Both the position numbers and the translations under genes were made by a program. The notes under the pieces were generated by a model that worked only from the letters and a program-made list of their open reading frames with translations, did not search any database and was not told where the DNA came from. Below are positions 24,273 through 31,821 of a stretch of 31,821 nucleotides of DNA, one piece after another. The stretch spans positions 1 to 31,821 of the forward strand of contig NZ_LATL02000140.1 of NCBI RefSeq assembly GCF_000972705.2, given 5' to 3'. The stretch's first letter is position 1, and each line of letters opens with the position of its first letter. The DNA is from Limnoraphis robusta CS-951. Lineage in GTDB: Bacteria; Cyanobacteriota; Cyanobacteriia; Cyanobacteriales; Microcoleaceae.

Positions 24273-24434
24273 TTATCCTCTTTTTGACTTTGTATTTGTC
24301 CAAGATCTATGAAAAACACGAAGCAACTCTGTAAATATTTGAACAGTTGTTTCGATAATTTGCCGCTTTGTTTTCTCAGGTAGCTTATCCCACAGTTCCC
24401 ACAACCATTTGAATAGATCAAAAATAAAGAACAT
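24273..24434 (-). CDS. Small amphipathic Trp-rich protein, first gene of a two-gene module
   Basis: A 53-residue frame, starting MFFIFDLFKWLWELWDKLPE and continuing as a basic amphipathic helix (KRQIIETTVQIFTELLRVF) with a Lys/Arg-rich end. The strong GGAGGAG ribosome site 11 bases upstream and the tight coupling to the downstream gene support translation. The aromatic N-terminal segment could insert into a membrane interface. I do not recognise the family. It might be a small effector, toxin or adaptor, but nothing in the sequence proves this. Confidence 0.65.
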   Translation of the reverse strand: MFFIFDLFKWLWELWDKLPEKTKRQIIETTVQIFTELLRVFHRSWTNTKSKRG

Positions 24435-24521
24435 TATCTAGTTATCTCCTCCAAGATGAGAGCGTAAGTTTTTCCAGAGTCGATCATTAGAATCCAATAT
24501 CCTAATTAGCACTCTGAACCT

Positions 24522-24550
24522 TCTATATTAAACTTAAATCAAAACAGCAA
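24522..24550 (-). promoter_or_regulatory. Candidate promoter of the small two-gene module
   Basis: On the minus strand, TTGCTG (24545-24550), a 17-base spacer, then TATAGA (24522-24527). Transcription would start near 24515, about 80 bases before the first small gene. The rest of 24435-24667 shows no gene. Confidence 0.45.
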
Positions 24551-24667
24551 AACCTACAATGATACAAACACTGAACTTTTAAAACTCTTTAGGTATTAAT
24601 TATGTTCTCCATATCAGTAATTTTACGGATGTTGTTTTTGAGAAACAGTCAATGTTTTGATGATGAT

Positions 24668-26317
24668 TTAATTAGCCTTTTTAACAGAGGTTTGAGATTG
24701 ATGATCTTCAACCACGATAACAGGTAATAAACTCGTTTCCAAAACCGTTTGAGAAACAGACCCAATTAACACGTCTGGGAATGAACGATGTCCGCGTTTT
24801 CCGATAATAATCTCTGCTACATTATAATCTAATGCCGTGCGAACAATTTCTTCGGGTACTGTTCCCGATGCGGTGATAAACCGATAACGAATATCGGCTA
24901 AAATCTGTTTAGCTTGTTGTTGTAATTCGTTAATTTTTTGAGTATCTTCAACTCGAATAACGTGCAGTACAATCACTTCCCCATCACTGCGACGGGCTAA
25001 GTCTGCGGCTTGGGTTAATACCTGTTTTGAAAGAGGGGAAGTATCAACGGCAGCTAATAAAATAATACGACGAGATAGAGCAACTTTTGTCGGGTCTACT
25101 TCCCCTTTTTCTAATAGTTTAGGGGCAAAAGTGGGAATCGCCCAAGCGCCCAAAGGTGCTGTTACCAAAATCGATAAGGCTGCGATCGCTAAAATGGTAT
25201 CACCGCCATCAATGCCTTGAGCGAGGGGTATTGCGCCAATAGCGGCTTGAACGGTTGCTTTAGCCGAATTTCCGGGGAATAGAAATAATCGCTCCTTCTG
25301 TGTCCAATTACTGCCCAATGTGGAAAGATACCAACCAAGCGATCGCCCGACTAAGGTGCCAATTGTTAATACTAATAAACCCACTAAAAAAGTATCCTTT
25401 AAAACATTGAGTTGAATACTCGCTCCGAGTAATACAAATAAAATAATTTCAGCAATTCCCCATAAACTATCAAAACCGCCTCGTAAACGTCGGGCTAAAG
25501 GGGCATCAAATTCGATGAGGAAAAATCCCGTTGACATGACAGCTAAATAGCCCGAAAAAATAGGAAATTCTTCTGCTAATACAACTAATAATAGGGCCAA
25601 ACTGGCAGCAACGAGAGAATCTTGAAGGGCATTTTGAGTCCAATTTTGTTTGGCTAACAGTGAGACTAAGAGTTTAGCGGTTAAGCCTCCTAAGATTACC
25701 CCTAATACAATTTGTAGAATAATTTGTACGGGAAGTAACTGAATAGAACTTAACGTTATGCCACCGGGAAGCGTTATGCCTGTGGTTGCACCTTGAGAGA
25801 GAAAGGCTAACAGTAAACTAAAGACTAATAAAAGTAATACATCCGACAGCGCACTTCCGGTTAAAATAGCATCAGGAATGCCTTTTTTGACTCCCCATCC
25901 CAAACTTTTGAGTCGCAACATTCCGGGTACAATGACAGCCGGAGATTCTGCACCAATAATACAGCCTAAAAGTAATCCTGTGGGAAAATCAAATTGAAAG
26001 AGCCACATGGCAGCAAAAGCAACAGCGATCGCTTCACAAGCCGCAGGTAAAAAGCCTAATCTGAGGGCAACAGTTCCCTGTTGGGCGAGTTTTTCGCGAT
26101 CAAGTCCTAGCCCTGCTTTCATTAAGATTACCATGACGGCGATGGTACGCAAAGCGTCCGCAGCCTCTAAAACACCGGGGCTAATAACATTGCCAATTTG
26201 GGGACCTAAAAGCATCCCAACCAACACCATCCCCACGAGGGCGGGAACGTTGAGACGTCGAGCAATTTGCCCAACAAAAAAGCCCATCAGCAAGATCCAT
26301 AGGATACTTTCTAACAT
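24668..26317 (-). CDS. Cation/proton antiporter with C-terminal universal-stress domain
   Basis: A 549-residue protein. Residues 1-400 form about 12 membrane helices of a Na+/H+ (K+/H+) exchanger of the CPA type, with LNVPALVGMVLVGMLLGP near the N-terminus and the acidic stretch LTGSALSDVLLLLVF (about 158-172). Residues 415-540 are a universal stress protein (UspA-like) domain, including the nucleotide-binding pattern G-x2-G-x9-G-S in IIGKRGHRSFPDVLIGS. The domain should lie in the cytoplasm and may sense ATP to control ion exchange, which is inference from the intact motif. Ion selectivity cannot be read from sequence. Confidence 0.9.
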   Translation of the reverse strand: MLESILWILLMGFFVGQIARRLNVPALVGMVLVGMLLGPQIGNVISPGVLEAADALRTIAVMVILMKAGLGLDREKLAQQGTVALRLGFLPAACEAIAVAFAAMWLFQFDFPTGLLLGCIIGAESPAVIVPGMLRLKSLGWGVKKGIPDAILTGSALSDVLLLLVFSLLLAFLSQGATTGITLPGGITLSSIQLLPVQIILQIVLGVILGGLTAKLLVSLLAKQNWTQNALQDSLVAASLALLLVVLAEEFPIFSGYLAVMSTGFFLIEFDAPLARRLRGGFDSLWGIAEIILFVLLGASIQLNVLKDTFLVGLLVLTIGTLVGRSLGWYLSTLGSNWTQKERLFLFPGNSAKATVQAAIGAIPLAQGIDGGDTILAIAALSILVTAPLGAWAIPTFAPKLLEKGEVDPTKVALSRRIILLAAVDTSPLSKQVLTQAADLARRSDGEVIVLHVIRVEDTQKINELQQQAKQILADIRYRFITASGTVPEEIVRTALDYNVAEIIIGKRGHRSFPDVLIGSVSQTVLETSLLPVIVVEDHQSQTSVKKAN

Positions 26318-26372
26318 GACGCTAGGTTTTAATAGTGAACAGTTATAGCAATGAGCAGGTTAATGTTTACAA

Positions 26373-26480
26373 CTTCTTTGTGTCTTTGTGTCTTGGTGGT
26401 AAATTCAAGGCTTGACCCTTGTAAACAAGCCAGCGCGACCTGCTATATGAATTATGAATTATCAATTATCAATTATCAAG
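26373..26480. repeat. Two short tandem repeat tracts
   Basis: CTTTGTGTCTTTGTGTCTTGG (26376-26396) resembles the tract at 21864-21933. ATGAATTATGAATT followed by AATTATC units lies at 26446-26480. They are in the 518-bp gap between the divergently placed antiporter gene start and the end of the carboxypeptidase gene; no gene is seen in the gap. Confidence 0.75.
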
Positions 26481-26527
26481 GTTTCCTGTCCCCTATTTTG
26501 CCTATTGCCAGGGTTAAAAATATTAAT

Positions 26528-26563
26528 AAAAAAGCGAGAACAGTTAAATGCCCTCGCTTTTTT
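26528..26563. terminator. Symmetric terminator-like hairpin
   Basis: AAAAAAGCGAG and CTCGCTTTTTT form a perfect 11-bp stem around a 14-base loop, and the plus strand ends in a T run. The A/T arms make it usable in either direction; on the minus strand it could end the carboxypeptidase transcript. Confidence 0.65.
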
Positions 26564-26675
26564 TGTGATTTTTACACAGTTTTTTGAGCTATTCATCTCT
26601 CACCTAATAATAAATATTAGGTTGTTTGTTCCCCCTAGCACCGCTAAGATCATCAACAAATGGGTAACAGCCATT

Positions 26676-26692
26676 ACACTTTATAAAAGTGT
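26676..26692. promoter_or_regulatory. Perfect 7-bp dyad in the intergenic gap
   Basis: ACACTTT-ATA-AAAGTGT. The dyad is seen directly. It lies between the terminator-like hairpin and the end of the carboxypeptidase gene; the role is unknown. Confidence 0.3.
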
Positions 26693-26835
26693 TATTGTGT
26701 GATCTTTTTCAGCTCTAAACTGATGTAAATTCACGGTTGTTTAATCAAACCTTATAGAAGACTAACAGAAATAGTTGAAAAAATCTTTGTTTTATATCAC
26801 GGCTAGTGGTGATCATTATCACAAATAAAATCAGC

Positions 26836-27843
26836 CTATATCACGGCAGTTTCTAACATCTTTATTCTACCCAAACTGGCATCAATTTCGACCTCAACAC
26901 CCTGGGGAACGGTAAACTGATTGGGAATATGACCAATCATCGAACCATACCAAGCGGGAATTCCCAAAGGGCGAATATGATCGCTTAACACTTGCCACAG
27001 ACTCAAGGTTGGAGAATCATCTTCCTCATCTAAACAGCGAGTACATTGACCAAAAATAAAACCCGACAGTTGTTGTAGTATTCCCGCTAACTTCAAATGA
27101 GTTAACATCCGATCAACCCGATAAACATCTTCTCCAGTATCTTCTACAAATAAAATGGCTTGATTCCAGTCAGGTAAATACAAAGACCCGACTAAAGTGC
27201 TAATGACGGATAAATTTCCTCCGAGTAGCCGCCCTCTGGCCTGTCCGGAAGTAATCGTTTCGACGCGCACCTCAGCCGAATTTTGAAACGTAATAGCTTC
27301 CCCCTCAAACAGTAGTCGTTTTAAATAACCGACTGAAAAAGGGTTCCAAATCGAAGTTCCTAACAACCCGTGAAACGTAACAACTCCACTGCGACTATAA
27401 ATTCCTAATAATAAAGCAGTGATATCGCTATAACCTAATACAATTTTAGGATTACGGCGAATCAAATCATAATCTAATAAGGGTAAAATCCGACTACTTC
27501 CCCAACCGCCCCCTGTGGCTACTAACGCTTGAACCGATGTATCGGCAAAAAAACGATGAATATCTGCCGCCCGATTTTGATCAATTCCTGCTAAATAACC
27601 ATATTCATCAAAAGCATGGGGCGCGACTTTTAGATTTAATTGTTGTCGGGCGAGTTGAGATTGAATTAATTTTAAATAGGACTTTTTAACGGGACTGGCG
27701 GGAGTAACTAAGCCAACAGTATCACCGGGTTTGAGTCGTGGTGGTTTGAGAAGCGCCCCATTTGCATTCGCCGTGATTGGAGAAAATTGAGTCGATAATA
27801 AAGTTTGTCCGAACCCGGTTAAAAATTGGCGACGGTTCAACAT
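26836..27843 (-). CDS. LD-carboxypeptidase, peptidase family S66 (LdcA/MccF-like)
   Basis: A 335-residue serine peptidase. The S66 catalytic set is present: Ser139 in GYSDIT, Glu234 in LFVEDTGED and His305 in GHIPNQFTVPQG. Family members cut L,D-peptide bonds in peptidoglycan tetrapeptides (LdcA) or inactivate microcin C-like compounds (MccF); LdcA-type turnover is more likely here. The N-terminus LNRRQFLTGFGQTLL resembles a twin-arginine signal, suggesting a folded periplasmic enzyme, whereas E. coli LdcA is cytosolic. A tnpB element ends only 7 bases before the ATG, so the native promoter region has been displaced. Confidence 0.9.
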   Translation of the reverse strand: MLNRRQFLTGFGQTLLSTQFSPITANANGALLKPPRLKPGDTVGLVTPASPVKKSYLKLIQSQLARQQLNLKVAPHAFDEYGYLAGIDQNRAADIHRFFADTSVQALVATGGGWGSSRILPLLDYDLIRRNPKIVLGYSDITALLLGIYSRSGVVTFHGLLGTSIWNPFSVGYLKRLLFEGEAITFQNSAEVRVETITSGQARGRLLGGNLSVISTLVGSLYLPDWNQAILFVEDTGEDVYRVDRMLTHLKLAGILQQLSGFIFGQCTRCLDEEDDSPTLSLWQVLSDHIRPLGIPAWYGSMIGHIPNQFTVPQGVEVEIDASLGRIKMLETAVI

Positions 27844-27850
27844 GATTTAG

Positions 27851-29115
27851 TTGACACTCACTGCCCTAGAAGTGCGGTGATTCTTTATTCACAGACCCAA
27901 CTTGCTCAGGCAGGATTTCTCCAACTTGAGTAGAGGTCGAATCTCCTAAAGCGTTTTGATCTAAGATCCAAGTTCCGGTATGCCCTACCGTACTTAAGGC
28001 TATTTTCAAAATATTAATTGCAGCGTTCCAATCTCTATCTAACTCAAATCCACATTCACAAACATGAGTTCTTGTTGATAGAGATTTTTTAACTACCGCA
28101 CCACAATTAGAGCATTGTTGAGAAGTATAAGCGCCGATTACAGCTACAGTTATCTTGCCAAACTTCACCCCAAAATACTCTAACCATTTTCTGAATTGAT
28201 ACCAACCCACATCATTAATAGATTTGGCAAGACAGTGGTTTTTTACTAAGTTTTTAATCCTCAAGTCTTCGTAGGCGACCAAATCGTTAGACTGGATTAC
28301 GCAACGCGCCACCCTTTTGGCGTGTTCTTCACGTTGCCTACTTATTTTGAGGTGTACTCGCCCTAATTTATTAATGACTTTCTTGCGGTTGGCAGAGCCT
28401 TTTTGTTTTCGAGAAATACGACGTTGATAAAACTTTAGCCGTTTTTCTCCAGTTTGATAAAATCTGGGATTAGGTTCACTATACCCATTACTATCTGTGT
28501 AGAACTCTTTAAGTCCCACATCCAACCCGATACTTTTGCCTGTTGGTTGTGTTTCTACTTTGTTATCTACACTGATTAAGAATTGAGCATAATACCCGTC
28601 AGCGCGACGTACTAACCTAACCCTTTTTATCTGGTCTATTTGGTAGAAGTTTAAATCCCACGTTCCTTTTAGTTTAAGCTTGCCAATTCCTTTTTTATCG
28701 GTAAAAGTTATTTGCTTTCTCGTTTCTGACAACTTCCAACCCGAAGTTTTGTATTCCACTGAACGGTTATTTTTATTGAATTTTGGATAACCTTTTTTTC
28801 CAGGAATACCTTTCTTGCAATTCTCATAAAAACGAGAGATTGAGCTATAAGCTCTTTCTATAGCGGCTTGACAAACACTAGAATTTAGAGCATTAGCAAA
28901 AGGGAACTCATGTCTGATAGCTTTACTTAGACGATATAGCTCTTTTTGTCCCACGCCTTTGTTATCCATCCAAAAACGGATAGCTTTATTACGAACAAAC
29001 TGAGCCGTTCTTATCGCCTCGTCTAGGGCTGCATATTGAGTTGTTTTGCCTTGTACTTTAAATTCTAAAACTATCATTTGCGTGAACAACTCCTACGCAA
29101 AATAGTATAGCATAA
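27851..29115 (-). mobile_element. Second tnpB-only IS605-family element
   Basis: On the minus strand the left border has TTCAT (29115-29119), the same pentamer as the first element, and the right end closes with GTGTCAA (ending at 27851). A right-end hairpin with one mismatch (TCACCGC/GCAGTGA) lies around the tnpB stop. No tnpA is present. The left border is less certain, because a 7-bp hairpin just outside it (29122-29138) might belong to the element. It lies directly in front of the carboxypeptidase gene. Confidence 0.6.
27866..29077 (-). CDS. tnpB: TnpB, RNA-guided endonuclease of an IS605-family element (second type)
   Basis: A 403-residue TnpB from ATG 29077; the frame is open to a TTG at 29089, but MIVLEFKVQGK is the usual family start. 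It has RuvC-I Asp186 (GKSIGLDVGLKEF), RuvC-II Glu270 (LVAYEDLRIKNL), a zinc ribbon (Cys322, Cys325, Cys340, Cys342), and RuvC-III Asp349 (DRDWNAAINI). All catalytic residues are kept. The N-terminal region (RTAQFVRNKAIRFWMDN) and the shorter zinc-ribbon spacing place it in a different TnpB subgroup from the copy at 18258. No frameshift is seen. AGGAG lies 12 bases before the ATG. Confidence 0.93.
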   Translation of the reverse strand: MIVLEFKVQGKTTQYAALDEAIRTAQFVRNKAIRFWMDNKGVGQKELYRLSKAIRHEFPFANALNSSVCQAAIERAYSSISRFYENCKKGIPGKKGYPKFNKNNRSVEYKTSGWKLSETRKQITFTDKKGIGKLKLKGTWDLNFYQIDQIKRVRLVRRADGYYAQFLISVDNKVETQPTGKSIGLDVGLKEFYTDSNGYSEPNPRFYQTGEKRLKFYQRRISRKQKGSANRKKVINKLGRVHLKISRQREEHAKRVARCVIQSNDLVAYEDLRIKNLVKNHCLAKSINDVGWYQFRKWLEYFGVKFGKITVAVIGAYTSQQCSNCGAVVKKSLSTRTHVCECGFELDRDWNAAINILKIALSTVGHTGTWILDQNALGDSTSTQVGEILPEQVGSVNKESPHF

Positions 29116-29121
29116 TGAAAG

Positions 29122-29138
29122 TCGCCCTGCAAGGGCGA
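29122..29138. other. Perfect hairpin beside the second tnpB element
   Basis: TCGCCCT-GCA-AGGGCGA, a 7-bp stem with a 3-base loop. It may be the left-end hairpin of the element or a pre-existing site beside which it inserted. Confidence 0.5.
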
Positions 29139-29199
29139 GGCTTTAAACCCAGAGTTTCGGTAATATCAACAGTCCTTAACCCCCGATTTCTCAGGAGTA

Positions 29200-29222
29200 G
29201 AGACGCCCCACCCGAACGTCTC
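29200..29222 (-). terminator. Possible terminator hairpin after argZ/agrE
   Basis: GAGACG and CGTCTC form a 6-bp stem with an 11-base loop, 15 bases after the argZ stop on the minus strand. No T run follows, so termination is uncertain. Confidence 0.35.
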
Positions 29223-29237
29223 CAAATCTCCCAAAAA

Positions 29238-31349
29238 TTAAACTTCCAGATGATAACGACTGGTTAATTTATCCAACTGTTTAACGAGTAAACTCAAAAA
29301 CAGTCCGACATCTGTCACCACACCGACAGACTCAACAGAACCGCGATCGCTGAGTTTTGTTACCACTGCGGGGTTAATATCGACACAAACCATTTTCACT
29401 CCTGCGGCGGTCATATTTCCAACGCCGATGGAATGTAACATGGTCGAAAGCATCAAGATCATCTCTGCGCCTTGCAACAACTCGGTATAGTGTTGTTGAG
29501 CTTTAATTAGATCCATCTGGGTATCGGGAAGCGGGCCGTCATCTCGAATCGAACCTGCTAGAGAAAAGGGTACATTATTCTTGACGCATTCATACATGAC
29601 GCCACTCTTAAATAAACCCTTTTCTACCGCATTAGCGATACTTCCACAGCGTCGAATGGTATTAATCACTTTCAAATGGTGGCGGTGTCCCCCTTTAACG
29701 GCGGTTCCCTGCTTCATGTCTACCCCTAAAGAGGTTCCCATCATCGCTTGTTCGATATCGTGAACGGCGATCGCATTTCCGCCTAACAACGCTTGGACAT
29801 AGCCTTCGCGAATTAAATGAGACAGATGTTCAGCCCCGCCTGTGTGGATGACAACAGGTCCTGCGGTGACAACAACTTTCCCGCCGCGATCGCGAATTTG
29901 GCGGAGTTCCCAGGCGACTTGTTCAACGATTAATTCTACCCGACGTTCACTGGAAACACCTGCCGACATGAAGCCAAATTCTTGGGGTGCATTGCGTTGT
30001 TCACGGGATTCTGTTTTGCGAATGGTACGAATTCCGGCAACATCAACCACGACTTTTTCACCGACTTCGAGATCGCGCAACAGCTTACATTGTGCGACAA
30101 TGCCAACGGGTGTTTCTTTGACTGCGATCGCTCCGTCCATTCGTTGTTTTTGGACTTGTACCCATTCTCCATTCACCCGTATTTCTGTGGGATAAATGGT
30201 GGTGACATAGAAATCATCGGGACTGACGCCATGTTGAGTAACAGGTTCTAACTTGGCATCTTGAATATCTTCGTCTAAAGAAACCGCCCCGATATCAATG
30301 AGTTGACTAATAATATCTTCCATCACTTGATGGGAGGGAGCGGAAATTTTAATTAAAGCATTAGATGTGCTTTGACGTTCTTCACCTAAGTTAAATTGTT
30401 GAACTTTGAAACTTCCCCCGCCTTCGACAATTAAATCTAGGGCTTGGTTAATTAAGCCTGCATCGAGTAGGTGTCCTTCCATGCGAACGGTTCGGGTTTC
30501 GATCAATACCGTTGCATGGCGATCGGGGATAATCGGTTCGGTGACGCGCAGGGTGAGACATTTGGCGGCGCCGCCTGCTTTGAGGAATTCTGTTAAAGGG
30601 GTTTCAATAACGTTAAAGCCTGCTTCACTTAAACGGGCTTTGAGATTATCACTGACTTTGTTCATGACTACCGTTTGGTTAATGTTAACGGCGTTACAAG
30701 CAAAGTTCACGGCGTCGGGTTCTTCGATAGCGATGCGTTTTTCGGGAGGAATCCGCATTTCAATCAAGCGGTTAGAATAGGAGTCAAAAGCAGGGGGATA
30801 ATAGAGGAGATAGCCTCCACTTAACGGACAGAAGCAGGTATCGAGGTGATAGAAGCGTTCATCCATCAAGCGCAGGGATAACACTTCGATATTCAACCAT
30901 TCTGCAATTAGAGGATGGGAGTCGAGTTCGGAACGGAACCCATATCCCGCCCACAAATAGCGTCCTGAGCGATCAAATAACGCATCTCCGGCCCCTTCAA
31001 AGGGTAAGTCTTTGGGGAGTTCGTGAACGGTAAAGCCTTGAGACTCAAACCATTCTTTGAAGTAGGGTTCTTCGCCTTGACGTTCTTTGTGATAGAAGCG
31101 ACTGAGGACAACGGTTTTATCGAGGACTAAACCTGCATTGGCGGTAAATACCATGTCGGGCCAGCCTTTTTGGGGTTTGACCAACTCGACAATAGCATGA
31201 TCTTTGAGGGTGTGATAAAGCTTTTGCCACTGTTCAACGGAGCGATCGCGGGAAGATTTATGAATATTGCCCTCCATCCAGGGATTGATCACATAGTCCA
31301 CGTCGTAGTGGTCTGGAGAACACATGAGGAAGCGAATCGAATCAGTCAT
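29238..31349 (-). CDS. argZ: Arginine dihydrolase / ornithine cyclodeaminase fusion (ArgZ/AgrE)
   Basis: A 703-residue bifunctional enzyme. The N-terminal guanidine-modifying domain (1-275) hydrolyses arginine to ornithine, CO2 and ammonia without citrulline release. Residues known as key in ArgZ/AgrE are all here: Asn71 (FTANAGL), His168 (FYHLD) and the nucleophile Cys264 (GGAAKCLTLR). The C-terminal LOR/SDH-type region (about 280-703), with VVVTAGPVVIHTGGAEHL and SVESVGVVTDVGLFLSLL, corresponds to the ornithine cyclodeaminase part that yields proline. The enzyme runs the cyanobacterial ornithine-ammonia cycle and mobilises nitrogen stored in arginine or cyanophycin. The literature uses both names argZ and agrE. 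Confidence 0.95.
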   Translation of the reverse strand: MTDSIRFLMCSPDHYDVDYVINPWMEGNIHKSSRDRSVEQWQKLYHTLKDHAIVELVKPQKGWPDMVFTANAGLVLDKTVVLSRFYHKERQGEEPYFKEWFESQGFTVHELPKDLPFEGAGDALFDRSGRYLWAGYGFRSELDSHPLIAEWLNIEVLSLRLMDERFYHLDTCFCPLSGGYLLYYPPAFDSYSNRLIEMRIPPEKRIAIEEPDAVNFACNAVNINQTVVMNKVSDNLKARLSEAGFNVIETPLTEFLKAGGAAKCLTLRVTEPIIPDRHATVLIETRTVRMEGHLLDAGLINQALDLIVEGGGSFKVQQFNLGEERQSTSNALIKISAPSHQVMEDIISQLIDIGAVSLDEDIQDAKLEPVTQHGVSPDDFYVTTIYPTEIRVNGEWVQVQKQRMDGAIAVKETPVGIVAQCKLLRDLEVGEKVVVDVAGIRTIRKTESREQRNAPQEFGFMSAGVSSERRVELIVEQVAWELRQIRDRGGKVVVTAGPVVIHTGGAEHLSHLIREGYVQALLGGNAIAVHDIEQAMMGTSLGVDMKQGTAVKGGHRHHLKVINTIRRCGSIANAVEKGLFKSGVMYECVKNNVPFSLAGSIRDDGPLPDTQMDLIKAQQHYTELLQGAEMILMLSTMLHSIGVGNMTAAGVKMVCVDINPAVVTKLSDRGSVESVGVVTDVGLFLSLLVKQLDKLTSRYHLEV

Positions 31350-31351
31350 AA

Positions 31352-31380
31352 TAGGTAGAACTAGGTAGAACTAGGTAGAC
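31352..31380. repeat. 10-bp tandem repeat in the argZ leader
   Basis: Three head-to-tail copies of AGGTAGAACT (last incomplete) directly abut the argZ start codon, so they form its ribosome-binding region. On the minus strand they read AGTTCTACCT, which provides no Shine-Dalgarno sequence. Confidence 0.8.
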
Positions 31381-31423
31381 GCTAAACAGAGCTATTCACA
31401 GACATTTAAACCATTAACATTCG

Positions 31424-31450
31424 ACCCACTTCTCAGGCTTAGAGGTGGGT
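31424..31450. other. Hairpin between argZ and the third tnpB
   Basis: ACCCACTTCT and AGAGGTGGGT pair over 10 bases with one G-U, around a 7-base loop. It could be the right end of the third tnpB element, or a structure in the argZ 5' leader. Confidence 0.5.
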
Positions 31451-31474
31451 AACTTTTCTGTTAATAATGCCAGT

Positions 31475-31504
31475 CTAATATTGTAGCAGCTTCTGGGACG
31501 TCAA
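31475..31504 (-). promoter_or_regulatory. Candidate argZ promoter
   Basis: On the minus strand, TTGACG (31499-31504), 18 bases, TATTAG (31475-31480). It would give a leader of about 118 bases that includes the hairpin at 31424-31450. If the third tnpB element extends to that hairpin, the promoter lies inside it. Confidence 0.35.
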
Positions 31505-31589
31505 TATTTGCTCTCTGACATTCTCTCCCCAGTCGGGTGCATCAATTTTTCAAAGCTTTTTTCTCTCTAACAAAAGTGAACTACCGACA

Positions 31590-31821
31590 CTAAATCGAAG
31601 CGATTATAGTGTCAGCTTCTAATATCGCGGGGGAATGCCTTAGAACGGACTTGCGTCCCAACTTTGGTCTTACTCCCCCTCCATTAGCAGAAACGGCTGT
31701 TCCATCCGTCTGTATTATTCTGATACCTTCCGCTCTGATATTTTTTGCTGCATTGCCATCACGGTCGTGACGAGTACCGCAGTGAGGACAAGTCCACTCT
31801 CTAATATCAAGGGGTAACTCA
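31590..31821 (-). CDS. tnpB: TnpB, 3' part only (cut by the window edge)
   Basis: The last 76 codons of a tnpB running off the right end. They contain [20 protein letters not shown], which is the second CxxC of the zinc ribbon and the RuvC-III aspartate, followed by a roughly 45-residue C-terminal extension ([19 protein letters not shown], then [16 protein letters not shown]) ending TIIASI. This extension is absent from the other two TnpB proteins here, so it is a third subgroup. The stop is at 31590-31592. Whether the whole gene is intact cannot be judged from this window. Confidence 0.85.
   Translation of the reverse strand, partial: ELPLDIREWTCPHCGTRHDRDGNAAKNIRAEGIRIIQTDGTAVSANGGGVRPKLGRKSVLRHSPAILEADTIIASI

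Noticed and set aside
26793..26847. 11-bp direct repeat TATATCACGGC flanking the end of the carboxypeptidase gene
   Set aside because: Only two copies, one inside the coding end; too short to separate from chance, and no element lies between them.
29581..31111. Several 60-124 codon frames inside the argZ/agrE gene
   Set aside because: All are shadows in other frames of a fully supported 703-residue enzyme.

Overview
The window is from a cyanobacterium, probably a filamentous oscillatorian type, although the genus cannot be fixed from the sequence alone. The signs are photosystem II gene psbI, geranylgeranyl reductase (chlP), the cyanobacterial arginine dihydrolase/ornithine cyclodeaminase fusion (argZ/agrE), a DUF3769 outer-membrane (LptD-like) protein, many GCGATCGC (HIP1) palindromes, and short tandem repeats between genes. 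Most of the window is chromosomal housekeeping sequence. The accessory signal lies in three tnpB-type elements and several small dispersed repeats.

Layout. 1-3235: repeat tract, UPF0367 protein overlapping an ECF-type ABC ATPase, a NYN-domain ribonuclease-like gene, tRNA-Asn(GUU), and a class V aminotransferase. 3236-3579: intergenic stretch with a 65-bp palindromic-ended repeat. 3580-10214: cobA, then an export module (HlyD-like adaptor, MacB/FtsX-like permease, TolC-like outer-membrane factor) that runs into an RluD-type pseudouridine synthase; no ATPase gene accompanies the permease. 10227-14706, minus strand: two uncharacterised genes flanking the DUF3769/LptD-like gene and the 38-residue psbI. 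14798-17989: a large GH38 alpha-mannosidase, followed by a decayed copy of its own 3' end.

18200-21860: a tnpB element (about 18241-19533) sits inside the signal-peptide coding region of a small secreted-protein gene. Joining the flanks restores an intact signal peptide, so the empty site can be read directly. Next come a DUF6152 gene, an overlapping DUF6644 membrane-protein gene and a renalase-like FAD oxidoreductase. 21861-22572 is repeat-rich and has no gene. 22573-23793 is chlP with a clear terminator.

23946-31349, minus strand: a two-gene module of very small proteins (53 and 107 aa), a cation/proton antiporter fused to a universal-stress domain, an LD-carboxypeptidase with a Tat-like signal, a second tnpB element just upstream of that gene, and argZ/agrE. 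The right edge cuts through the 3' end of a third, different tnpB.

The most informative observations are the reconstructable tnpB insertion with its TTCAT/TCAA borders (shared by the second element), two families of roughly 65-bp miniature inverted-repeat elements each present twice, and the unrecognised small two-gene module at 23946-24434.
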